A stretch of 54,721 nt of DNA from an uncultured Lysobacteraceae bacterium. GTDB taxonomy: Bacteria; Pseudomonadota; Gammaproteobacteria; Xanthomonadales; Xanthomonadaceae. A program made the position numbers and the translations under genes. The notes under the pieces are model-generated. The model worked only from the letters and a program-made list of their open reading frames with translations, did no database searches and was not told where the DNA came from. The stretch spans positions 1 to 54,721 of the forward strand of contig CALCNV010000071.1 of the NCBI GenBank assembly GCA_937897645.1, read 5' to 3'. Positions 9,379 to 16,602 of the stretch are shown here, one piece after another (position 1 is the stretch's first letter; each line of letters starts with the position of its first letter).

Positions 9379-10249
9379 CGGGAGTACTTCGCGTGATCAG
9401 GGTTGCAAAGAGTGTTCCGCTGCATGCGCGTCAGTCGTCCCCGTTGGCTGGCGTTGCGCCGTGACTGGCGGCAACCGTCGCATGATAGCGTGGGCTGTCC
9501 CCGCTTGTACGGCTGCGTGTTTCGATGTGGACAGTACGCGTCCGTGTGGAGTACGCCCGTGTCCTTTGCGGCCTGTCCATTAGTCCTCGCGGGAATAGCT
9601 GCCGACGACTTTCGCATACGTATGCCCCTGCTTCCCGGTGCTGCGATACCGTCCGTGGCAGGCATGGCGGGTGATCCCAGGCGAACCCGCGTCGGTGCTG
9701 GTCCGTGGCAATCGAGTGCTGCGTTTGTTGCATGCATTCCATTGCGCTCCGCAAGCGCTCCACTGGAATGGCATCGATGGCAATGTCAGTCATGTCACAT
9801 GGGAAGCACGCCGCCGCATGTCCTGTTTGCGATGCATCGACAGTCATGCTGCAGCGGCTTGCGCTGGATGACCGCCGGATCAATGCGGCCAGCAGCGAAT
9901 CGTCGTCGCGTTGCGTTTCCGCCGTGGGATCCCTTATCGGGGCTCCTGCGTGGGAGGGCAGCCATTCGGCGCTGGCGCAGGCTGCCGTGCGGCCATCCCG
10001 GCTGCATGTGGCCGGGGAGGGGTGGAGGGTCGACATGGCCCCTCCGGCAGTGTCGGTATGCGGTGGCGACAGGCAGGGCCTTGCGCCATGAAAACGGTTA
10101 CATGGCAGAATACCGCATGCTTCGGGCAGGTGGAATCGGCCAGGGGCGGTTACCAGAACGAAGGCAGGTGCACGGCGGCCTACGCCAGCACATGCTTGCA
10201 CGGCGTCACCGGGAGGGCCGGCGACAATCTGTAATCCATTGCCGGAGAC
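9379..10249. other. 871-bp intergenic region with no convincing gene
   Basis: This region separates the divergent glk (-) and sugar ABC ATPase (+) genes. Open frames exist on both strands, up to several hundred codons when extended into the ATPase gene, but their translations are rich in Cys, Arg, Ser and His, contain no recognisable motif and look like shadow reading. No repeat family of the window is present. One LacI-type operator candidate was found at 10089-10102. The region must hold the promoters of both flanking genes. It could also contain a decayed gene or an RNA, but nothing in the sequence shows that directly. Confidence 0.5.
10089..10102. promoter_or_regulatory. Candidate LacI-family operator upstream of the ABC ATPase gene
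   Basis: The 14-bp sequence TGAAAACGGTTACA has the central CG and near-palindromic half sites (TGAAAAC and TGTAACC, 5 of 7 identical) typical of LacI/GalR-family operators. It lies 148 bp upstream of the ATPase start. No LacI-type regulator is encoded in the window. Confidence 0.35.
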
Positions 10250-11341
10250 ATGATGGCCAGCGTCCAACTCGATCGCGTTCGCAAGGTGTACGACAACGGC
10301 CAGGTGGCCGTGCATGGCGCCAGTTTTGAAGTCGCCGACGGCGAGTTGATGGTGCTTGTCGGTCCTTCCGGCTGCGGCAAATCCACGCTGCTGCGGATGA
10401 TCGCCGGGCTGGAAGACATCTCGGGCGGCACGCTGTCCATCGGTGACCGCGTGGTCAACGACGTGGCACCCAAGGACCGCGACATCGCCATGGTCTTCCA
10501 GAGCTACGCGTTGTACCCGCACATGACCGTTGCGGAGAACCTGGCCTTCGGCCTCAAGCTGCGCAAGCACGACAAGGCCACCATCGACAAGCGCATCAAG
10601 GCGGCGGCCGAGACGCTGGGCCTGACCGCGATGATGGACAAGCGTCCCGGCCAGATGTCTGGCGGGCAACGCCAGCGCGTTGCGCTGGGTCGTGCGCTGG
10701 TGCGGGAGCCGTCGGTGTTCCTGCTGGACGAGCCACTGTCCAACCTGGACGCCAAGCTGCGCCATTCGGTCCGCACCGAGATCGCGCGCCTGCATCGCCA
10801 ACTGGGCACCACCATGATCTACGTCACCCACGACCAGGTCGAAGCCATGACCCTGGGCCAGCGCATCGTGGTGCTGAAGGACGGCGAGATCCAGCAGATC
10901 GATTCGCCCATGGCCCTGTATGAGAAGCCTGCGAACCTGTTCGTCGCCGGTTTCCTGGGCAGTCCGGCGATGAACCTGCTGCAAGGCAGGCTGGTGCAGG
11001 CGGATGGCCTCGCGCTTGACCTTGAGGACGGCACCCGCATTCCGCTGGCTGGCGCGAAGGTCGACCCGCGCTGGCTGGACGGACAGGTGACCGTCGGCAT
11101 TCGCCCGGAGCACCTGCAGCCCAGCGACGGCGGCCCCGGAAGCTTCGAGGCAGGTGTAGAAGTGGTGGAACCCGTCGGCAACGAGGTATTCCTCAACCTT
11201 CGCGCCGGTGCGCATCCCCTGGTCGCCCGCATGTCGCCGCGAAGCCTGCCGCAGCCCGGCGAACGAGTGGCCATGCACGTGGATGCCGACGCGCTGCATT
11301 TCTTCGACCCGGCCAGTGGCCAGCGCATGCAGGCGGCCTGA
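10250..11341 (+). CDS. ugpC: Sugar ABC transporter ATP-binding protein (UgpC/MalK/MsmK type)
   Basis: Cytoplasmic ATPase subunit, 363 residues, of a carbohydrate importer. Walker A is GPSGCGKST (38-46), the signature is MSGGQRQR (136-143) and Walker B is FLLDEP (157-162). The H-loop is in IYVTHDQVEAM. The C-terminal part (after about residue 235) looks like the MalK-type TOBE/regulatory domain, with VGIRPEHL. ATG 10250 and ATG 10253 are both possible starts. It is detached from the permease genes at 101-1937 by about 8 kb but is the only such ATPase in the window, so it probably serves them. The gene name follows common annotation of this family; the substrate is not established. Confidence 0.88.
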   Translation: MMASVQLDRVRKVYDNGQVAVHGASFEVADGELMVLVGPSGCGKSTLLRMIAGLEDISGGTLSIGDRVVNDVAPKDRDIAMVFQSYALYPHMTVAENLAFGLKLRKHDKATIDKRIKAAAETLGLTAMMDKRPGQMSGGQRQRVALGRALVREPSVFLLDEPLSNLDAKLRHSVRTEIARLHRQLGTTMIYVTHDQVEAMTLGQRIVVLKDGEIQQIDSPMALYEKPANLFVAGFLGSPAMNLLQGRLVQADGLALDLEDGTRIPLAGAKVDPRWLDGQVTVGIRPEHLQPSDGGPGSFEAGVEVVEPVGNEVFLNLRAGAHPLVARMSPRSLPQPGERVAMHVDADALHFFDPASGQRMQAA

Positions 11342-11411
11342 GTAAGGCAAGCAAGTGTTACTCGGCTAACATTAGTGTTCCTGTCCGCCACCCGCCACCC
11401 GGAGTACGCAC

Positions 11412-11804
11412 ATGAACACCCGGAACCCATCCCTTGCACGCCGTTTGGCCCTGTCGCTGCTGCTCCTGTCATGCACCTCGCTCGCATGGGCCAGCCCCTC
11501 CAACAAGTGGCGCATCGAAGTGAGCGGCGGCGCGAATTCGGACGGCACCATTACCCTGGCGCTGACGCCGATTGGATACGAGATCATCACGGTCGAAATT
11601 CCCGTGACTGACGGCAAGGGCGAGAACGCCATCGCCAGCCTCATCAGCAAGACCCTGAAGGAGAAGCTGGGCAAGGGATTCAAGGTCGAGGTCGACGATG
11701 GCGAAGACGTCCTGGTGAAGAAGCGCGACAAGACGCCGAATTTCGAGCTCGCCCTGGTCGAATCCACCGTGAAAGGCGTGCGACTCAATCTGCAGCACGA
11801 ATAG
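11412..11804 (+). CDS. Small secreted protein of unknown function
   Basis: A 130-residue protein with a clear signal peptide: basic start, hydrophobic LALSLLLLSCTSLAWA, cleavage probably after AWA (residue 27). The mature part of about 103 residues starts SPSNKWRIEVSGG, is rich in Lys, Glu and Val, and has no cysteine or membrane segment. It looks like a small beta-rich periplasmic domain. No family was recognised. It stands alone between the sugar ATPase gene and smc, 70 bp after the first. Confidence 0.65.
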   Translation: MNTRNPSLARRLALSLLLLSCTSLAWASPSNKWRIEVSGGANSDGTITLALTPIGYEIITVEIPVTDGKGENAIASLISKTLKEKLGKGFKVEVDDGEDVLVKKRDKTPNFELALVESTVKGVRLNLQHE

Positions 11805-11967
11805 GGGGCAGTGCGGCCCGCGGGAAGTCCTGGCGACCACGCGCGGGGTTGGCGCCGTCTTGCTTGGCCAAGTCGCTGCAGGTCGTGTGTCGAGCGGGTG
11901 GGGGAACCGGGTCCTGCGCGTGCCGTGCGCGGTTATACTGGACGACGTGCACGTCTGTTTCCGTGCA

Positions 11968-12000
11968 ATATCTTCAACCTGGTCAACAAGTTGAAGGTAT
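11968..12000. promoter_or_regulatory. Palindrome upstream of smc
   Basis: ATATCTTCAAC (11968-11978) pairs with GTTGAAGGTAT (11990-12000) at 10 of 11 positions across an 11-bp loop. It ends 72 bp before the smc start and is AT-rich compared with its surroundings. It could be an operator or a 5' leader hairpin. No T-run follows, so it is not an intrinsic terminator for the upstream gene. No regulator can be named. Confidence 0.35.
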
Positions 12001-12072
12001 AACTTAATCCCATCCAACACTTGCGGCAGCGCGCCGGCCACCCCGGTCGCGATGCCCGGAATCCGACGCCGC

Positions 12073-15000
12073 ATGCGCCTTTCCACGATCAAGCTGTCCG
12101 GTTTCAAATCCTTCGTCGATCCGACCACGCTGCATCTGCCCACCAACATGACCGGCGTGGTCGGTCCCAATGGCTGTGGCAAGTCCAACATCATCGATGC
12201 CGTGCGCTGGGTGATGGGCGAAAGTTCGGCCAGCCGCTTGCGTGGTGATTCGCTGACCGACGTGATCTTTTCCGGCTCAGCGGCGCGCAAGCCGGTATCG
12301 CAGGCCACCGTCGAGCTGATCTTCGACAACAGCGACCACACCATCGCCGGCGAATTCGCCGCCTTCAACGAAATCTCGGTCAAGCGCCTGGTCAGCCGCG
12401 ATGGCACCAGCAACTACTACCTCAACGGCACCAAGTGCCGCCGCCGCGACATCACCGACCTGTTCCTGGGCACCGGCCTGGGCCCGCGCAGCTACTCCAT
12501 CATCGAGCAGGGCATGATCAGCCAGATCATCGAGGCCCGCCCCGAAGACCTGCGCGTGTACCTGGAAGAAGCCGCCGGTATCTCCAAGTACAAGGAGCGC
12601 CGCAAGGAAACCGAAACCCGCATCCGCCACACCCGCGAAAACCTCGACCGCCTGGGCGACCTGCGCGAGGAAATCACCAAGCAACTCGCCCACCTGCAGC
12701 GCCAGGCCAAGCAGGCCGAGCAGTACCAGGCCCTGCAGGAAGAGCGCAAGGTTAAGGATGCCGAGTGGAAGGCGCTGGAATACCGCGGCCTCGACGGCCA
12801 GTTGCAGAAGTTGCGCGAGGGCCTGTCGCAGGAAGAGACCAAGCTGCAGCAGCTGATCGCCGAGCAGCGCGAAGCCGAACGCCAGCTGGAAACCGGCCGC
12901 GTCGGTCGCGAATCCGCCAGCGACGCCTTGAACAAGGCGCAGGGTGAGGTCTACCAGGTGGGCAGCGCGCTCGCCCGCATCGAACAGCAGATCCAGCACC
13001 AGCGCGAACTCGCCGAGCGCCTGCAGAAGGCGCGCGATGAAGCATTGAGTGCACTCAACGAACTGGGCCAGCACATCAGCGGCGATGAAACCCGCCTCGG
13101 CGTATTGCGCGCATCCGTCGATGAAGCCGAGCCGCAACTCGCGGAGCTGCAGGAAAACGACCAGTACAAGCAGGAGGCCCTGCGTGACGCCGAGGCCAAG
13201 CTGCAGGACTGGCAGCAGCGTTGGGAAACCCATAGCCGTGAATCCGCCGAAGCCGCGCGCGCCGGTGAAGTCGAACGCACCCGCGTCGATTACCTGGACA
13301 AGCAATCGCTGGAAGCCGACCGTCGTCGCGACGTGCTGACCAGCGAACGCAGCGGGCTGGACCTGGACGCGCTGGCGGCTGTGTTCGAGCAGGCACAGCA
13401 GCAGCATGAAACCCAGAAGGCCTCGCTGGACGGCCTCAACACCGACCTGGAAACCCGCAAGCAAGGCGTGGGTGCCCTGCAGGAACAGCAGCGCGGCGCG
13501 CAGTCGGAACTGGCCGAAGTACGCAAGGCCACGCAGGCCGCCCGCGGCCGCCTGTCCTCGCTGGAAACCCTGCAACATGCTGCGCTGGGCCAGGAGCAGG
13601 GCGCGGCCGTGGCTTGGCTGAAGTCGCGCGGGCTGGATTCCGCCGCACGCGTCGGCGAGAAACTCGTCGTCGAGTCCGGTTGGGAAAATGCGGTCGAAGG
13701 CGCGCTGGGCCAACTCATCGAAGGCGTGCTCATCGACGCGCCCGAGACACTGGTGGATGCGCTCGGCGAACTTGGCGAAGGCCGCATCGCCCTGGTGTCG
13801 TCGGACGACGATGGTTCGTCGTTTGCGTCCACGTCGCTCGCTGCCAAAGTGCAAGGGCCGCTCGCGATCCGTCGCCTGCTGGCGCGCCTGCACGTCGCCG
13901 AAGACCTGTCCGAAGCGCGCCGCCTGTTGCCGCAGCTTGCGGACGGCGACTCCGTCATCACCCGCAGCGGCGAGCGCATGGGTGCCGGCTGGGTACGCGT
14001 GCTGCGTTCCGGCGCCGCCAAGCAGGGTGCACTGTTGCGCGAGCGCGACATCCAGTCACTACGCGTGGAAATCGAAGCATTGCAGAAGCGCGAGGGTGAG
14101 CTGGACCAGTTGCTCACCAGTTTCCGTGACCAGTTGCTGGCCGCGGAACAGCATCGCGAGGACGCCCAGCGCGCGCTGTACATCGCACATCGCGGCGTCG
14201 CTGAACTCGCCGGCCAGCTGCAAAGCCAGCAGGGCAAGGTGGAATCGGCCCGCAACCGCATCGACCGCATCGATGGCGAACTGCTGCAGCTGCATGAAAC
14301 ACTGGACACCAGCCGCGAACAGGCCCGCGAGGCACGTTCCAAGCTGGAAGACGCCATCACCCGCATGGCCGACCTGGAAACCGCACGACAGTCGCTGGAT
14401 ACCGAGCGCCGCCAGCTGGCCGAAGCGCGCGATGCCGCCCGCGACGCCGCGCGCAATTCCCGCGACACCGCGCATGCACTGGCCTTGACGCTGGAATCGC
14501 AGCGTACCCAGATCGTTGCCTTGAGCCAGGCGCTTGAACGCATGGGCAGCCAGCGCGGCCAGTTGGATTCGCGCCTCGGTGACCTTTCCTCGCAGCTCAG
14601 TGCCGGTGATTCGCCGGTGGAATCGCTGGAGAACGAGCGCCAGGCCGCCCTCGAGCAGCGCGTGTTGGCCGATCGCGCATTGGGCGAGGCGAGGGCGGCG
14701 CTGGAAGGCATCGACAACGACCTGCGCGGCTTCGAACAGGTCCGCCACCAGCGTGACGAACAAGCCATTACCCAGCGCGAGGTCATCTCACAGCGCAAGC
14801 TCGACCAGCAGGCCTTGAGCCTGAAGGCGGAGCAGCTTTCGTCCGCCGTAGTGAACGCCGGTTTCGTGCTGGGAGACGTCATCAACAGCCTGCCCGAAGT
14901 CGCCGCACTGGCGGACTGGGAACAGGCCGTCAGCAGCATCGACGGCAAGATGCGCCGCCTGGAGCCGGTGAACCTGGCCGCGATCCACGAATTCGGCGAA

Positions 15001-15576
15001 GCCTCGCAGCGTTCCGAATACCTGGAGGCGCAGAACGCCGACCTCACCTCGGCGCTGGAGACCCTGGAAGAAGCCATCCGCAAGATTGATCGCGAAACGC
15101 GCGGTCGCTTCAAGGACACTTTCGACCGCGTGAACTCCGGCGTGCAGGAGCTGTATCCGCGCCTGTTCGGCGGCGGCCATGCTTATCTGGAATTGACGGG
15201 CGAAGACCTGCTGGACACCGGCGTGGCCATCATGGCGCGCCCACCTGGCAAGCGCGTCTCCAACATTTCGTTGCTGTCCGGTGGCGAGAAGGCGATGACC
15301 GCGGTGGCGCTGGTGTTCGCGATCTTCCAGCTCAATCCCGCGCCGTTCTGCCTGCTGGACGAAGTCGACGCGCCGCTCGACGAGGCCAACGTCGGCCGCT
15401 TCACCGCCATGGTCAAGGAAATGAGCGAGAAGGTGCAGTTCCTGTTCGTCAGCCACAACAAGGCGACCATGGAGGCCGCACACCAGCTCAGTGGCGTTAC
15501 CATGCGTGAGCCGGGTGTGAGCCGACTGGTGTCGGTGGACCTGGAAGAAGCCGCGCGTCTGGCGGGCGCCGCATGA
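12073..15576 (+). CDS. smc: Chromosome segregation ATPase SMC
   Basis: Full-length SMC, 1167 residues from ATG 12073 (MRLSTIKLSGFKSF); an in-frame ATG at 12052 would add MPGIRRR, unlike the family. Walker A is GPNGCGKSN (31-39). Long Gln/Glu/Arg-rich coiled-coil arms follow, with the hinge at about residues 505-660 (GAAVAWLKSRGL, VEGALGQLIEGVLID). The C-terminal head carries the ABC signature LSGGEK (about 1068-1073) and Walker B CLLDEVDAPLD (about 1093-1103). It compacts and helps segregate the chromosome. ScpA and ScpB partners are not in the window. Its stop overlaps the start of a 42-codon micro-ORF as ATGA, and zipA follows. Confidence 0.97.
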   Translation: MRLSTIKLSGFKSFVDPTTLHLPTNMTGVVGPNGCGKSNIIDAVRWVMGESSASRLRGDSLTDVIFSGSAARKPVSQATVELIFDNSDHTIAGEFAAFNEISVKRLVSRDGTSNYYLNGTKCRRRDITDLFLGTGLGPRSYSIIEQGMISQIIEARPEDLRVYLEEAAGISKYKERRKETETRIRHTRENLDRLGDLREEITKQLAHLQRQAKQAEQYQALQEERKVKDAEWKALEYRGLDGQLQKLREGLSQEETKLQQLIAEQREAERQLETGRVGRESASDALNKAQGEVYQVGSALARIEQQIQHQRELAERLQKARDEALSALNELGQHISGDETRLGVLRASVDEAEPQLAELQENDQYKQEALRDAEAKLQDWQQRWETHSRESAEAARAGEVERTRVDYLDKQSLEADRRRDVLTSERSGLDLDALAAVFEQAQQQHETQKASLDGLNTDLETRKQGVGALQEQQRGAQSELAEVRKATQAARGRLSSLETLQHAALGQEQGAAVAWLKSRGLDSAARVGEKLVVESGWENAVEGALGQLIEGVLIDAPETLVDALGELGEGRIALVSSDDDGSSFASTSLAAKVQGPLAIRRLLARLHVAEDLSEARRLLPQLADGDSVITRSGERMGAGWVRVLRSGAAKQGALLRERDIQSLRVEIEALQKREGELDQLLTSFRDQLLAAEQHREDAQRALYIAHRGVAELAGQLQSQQGKVESARNRIDRIDGELLQLHETLDTSREQAREARSKLEDAITRMADLETARQSLDTERRQLAEARDAARDAARNSRDTAHALALTLESQRTQIVALSQALERMGSQRGQLDSRLGDLSSQLSAGDSPVESLENERQAALEQRVLADRALGEARAALEGIDNDLRGFEQVRHQRDEQAITQREVISQRKLDQQALSLKAEQLSSAVVNAGFVLGDVINSLPEVAALADWEQAVSSIDGKMRRLEPVNLAAIHEFGEASQRSEYLEAQNADLTSALETLEEAIRKIDRETRGRFKDTFDRVNSGVQELYPRLFGGGHAYLELTGEDLLDTGVAIMARPPGKRVSNISLLSGGEKAMTAVALVFAIFQLNPAPFCLLDEVDAPLDEANVGRFTAMVKEMSEKVQFLFVSHNKATMEAAHQLSGVTMREPGVSRLVSVDLEEAARLAGAA

Positions 15577-15701
15577 GTTTCGGCGGCATGATTCAAAGTG
15601 GCGTGATTCAATGCGACATGATCCAAAGCGACATGATCCAAAGCGACATGATCCAAGGCGACGTGACCCCCGTGGCGAACCCTGCATGGAGTACCCGATA
15701 A
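15573..15701 (+). CDS. 42-codon micro-ORF made of 5-residue repeats, between smc and zipA
   Basis: ATG 15573 overlaps the smc stop (ATGA, 15573-15576), and its TAA (15699-15701) directly abuts the zipA ATG (TAAATG). The frame encodes repeats of the form (M/V)-I-Q-(S/C/G)-(D/G), such as DMIQSDMIQSD, from five 15-bp units at 15588-15662, followed by a 12-residue tail ending WSTR. The repeat length keeps the frame open. No family was recognised. It may be a real small peptide, a translational coupler that carries ribosomes from smc to zipA, or an expanded spacer whose frame is accidental. The exact junctions at both ends favour the first two. Confidence 0.45.
   Translation: MSFGGMIQSGVIQCDMIQSDMIQSDMIQGDVTPVANPAWSTR
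15588..15662 (+). repeat. Five tandem 15-bp units
   Basis: The units start at 15588, 15603, 15618, 15633 and 15648. Units 3 and 4 are identical (ATGATCCAAAGCGAC) and unit 5 differs by one base; units 1 and 2 are more diverged. The preceding 15 bp (15573-15587) may be a degenerate unit as well. There are no spacers, so this is a simple tandem array and not a CRISPR. Copy number probably varies among strains through slippage, always in steps of five codons. Confidence 0.9.
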
Positions 15702-16433
15702 ATGTCCGACATGGCCTTGCTCCGCATTGGCATCCTGGTGGCCGGCGTCATCCTCATCGCCACCATCATCTTCTTCGGGCGGCCCAAGAAGCCGAAACAG
15801 GGCAAGCGCATCGAGCCCGCCGAACGTGACGGCACACGGGTCGAGCCGAGCATTGCCGATTCCTTCAACAGCGATGGCAGCGTGGCCGACTACAGCGGCG
15901 ACGCGGTCAGCCAGCCGGAACTGGGCCTGCCCGGCGCGCACGCCGCAACGGACAGCGACCTTGGCAAGCGCCCCGACCAGGATTTCGACAAGATCGTTTC
16001 CCTCTACGTCGCAGCCAGGGCAGGGCATACGCTTCGTGGCGAAGACATCGTGGTAGCGGCGGAGAAGACCGGCCTCACCTTCGGCCACATGAACGTGTTC
16101 CACCGCCTGGTGGAAAACCATCCCGAGCGCGGCCCCATCTTCAGCATGGCCAACATCATGCAGCCGGGCAGTTTCGACATGGCCAACATCCGCGAACTGG
16201 AGACGCCGGCCATCGCGTTCTTCCTGACCCTGCCGGCGCCGATCACCGCGCTGGAAGCCTGGGAGAAGCTGTTGCCGAATGTCGAACGCATGGCGGAACT
16301 GTTGAACGGCGTGGTGCTGGACGACAGCCGCAACACCTTGGGCCGCCAACGCATCCAGCACATCCGCGAGGAACTCCGCGGCTACGACCGCCAGCACGAA
16401 GCGCCGCCGCTGACCAAGGCGCCGCGCTGGTGA
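15702..16433 (+). CDS. zipA: Cell division protein ZipA
   Basis: Inner-membrane protein of 243 residues that tethers FtsZ to the membrane at the division site. It has an N-out single membrane segment (residues about 6-25, LLRIGILVAGVILIATIIFF), a basic and then acidic linker, and a C-terminal FtsZ-binding domain from about residue 105 (IVSLYVAARAG, GHMNVFHRLVEN, FSMANIMQPGSFD). It is shorter than the E. coli protein because the linker is short, as usual in Xanthomonads. The ATG follows the stop of the micro-ORF with no gap. The smc-zipA-ligA order is conserved in many gammaproteobacteria. Confidence 0.94.
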   Translation: MSDMALLRIGILVAGVILIATIIFFGRPKKPKQGKRIEPAERDGTRVEPSIADSFNSDGSVADYSGDAVSQPELGLPGAHAATDSDLGKRPDQDFDKIVSLYVAARAGHTLRGEDIVVAAEKTGLTFGHMNVFHRLVENHPERGPIFSMANIMQPGSFDMANIRELETPAIAFFLTLPAPITALEAWEKLLPNVERMAELLNGVVLDDSRNTLGRQRIQHIREELRGYDRQHEAPPLTKAPRW

Positions 16434-16436
16434 AAG

Positions 16437-16591
16437 AACCCCTCTCCTGCGGCGCCCGAAGGGTGTCCAAAGGTGAGAGGGGTTGGGGTGAGGGTTCGGC
16501 GGAATCCTGATGCTCGAACTACGCTGATTCCGCCGCACCCTCATCCGGCGCTGCGCGCCACCTTCTCCCGAGGGGAGAAGGGTTCAATAAG
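16437..16591. repeat. CCCCTCTCCT-type compound palindrome between zipA and ligA
   Basis: Second copy of the compound repeat seen at 6086-6235. CCCCTCTCCTGCGGCGCC and GAGAGGGGTTGGGGTGAGGG form the left half; CCGCCGCACCCTCATCCGG and TTCTCCCGAGGGGAGAAGGG form the right half. It starts 4 bp after the zipA stop and ends 11 bp before the ligA start, so it fills the gap. Confidence 0.75.
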
Positions 16592-16602
16592 CCGCCCGAC
16601 AG

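Noticed and set aside
9403..10329. 308-codon plus-strand frame in the same gap
   Set aside because: It overlaps the start of the ABC ATPase gene in another frame, is dominated by Arg, Cys and Trp, and matches no family.
9431..11350. 639-codon minus-strand open frame across the glk-ATPase gap and the ABC ATPase gene
   Set aside because: Its first part is the antisense shadow of the clear ATP-binding protein gene, and the rest is low-quality sequence without motifs; GC-rich genes often leave such frames open.
15588..15662. CRISPR array
   Set aside because: The 15-bp units are contiguous without spacers and vary among themselves, so this is a simple tandem repeat.
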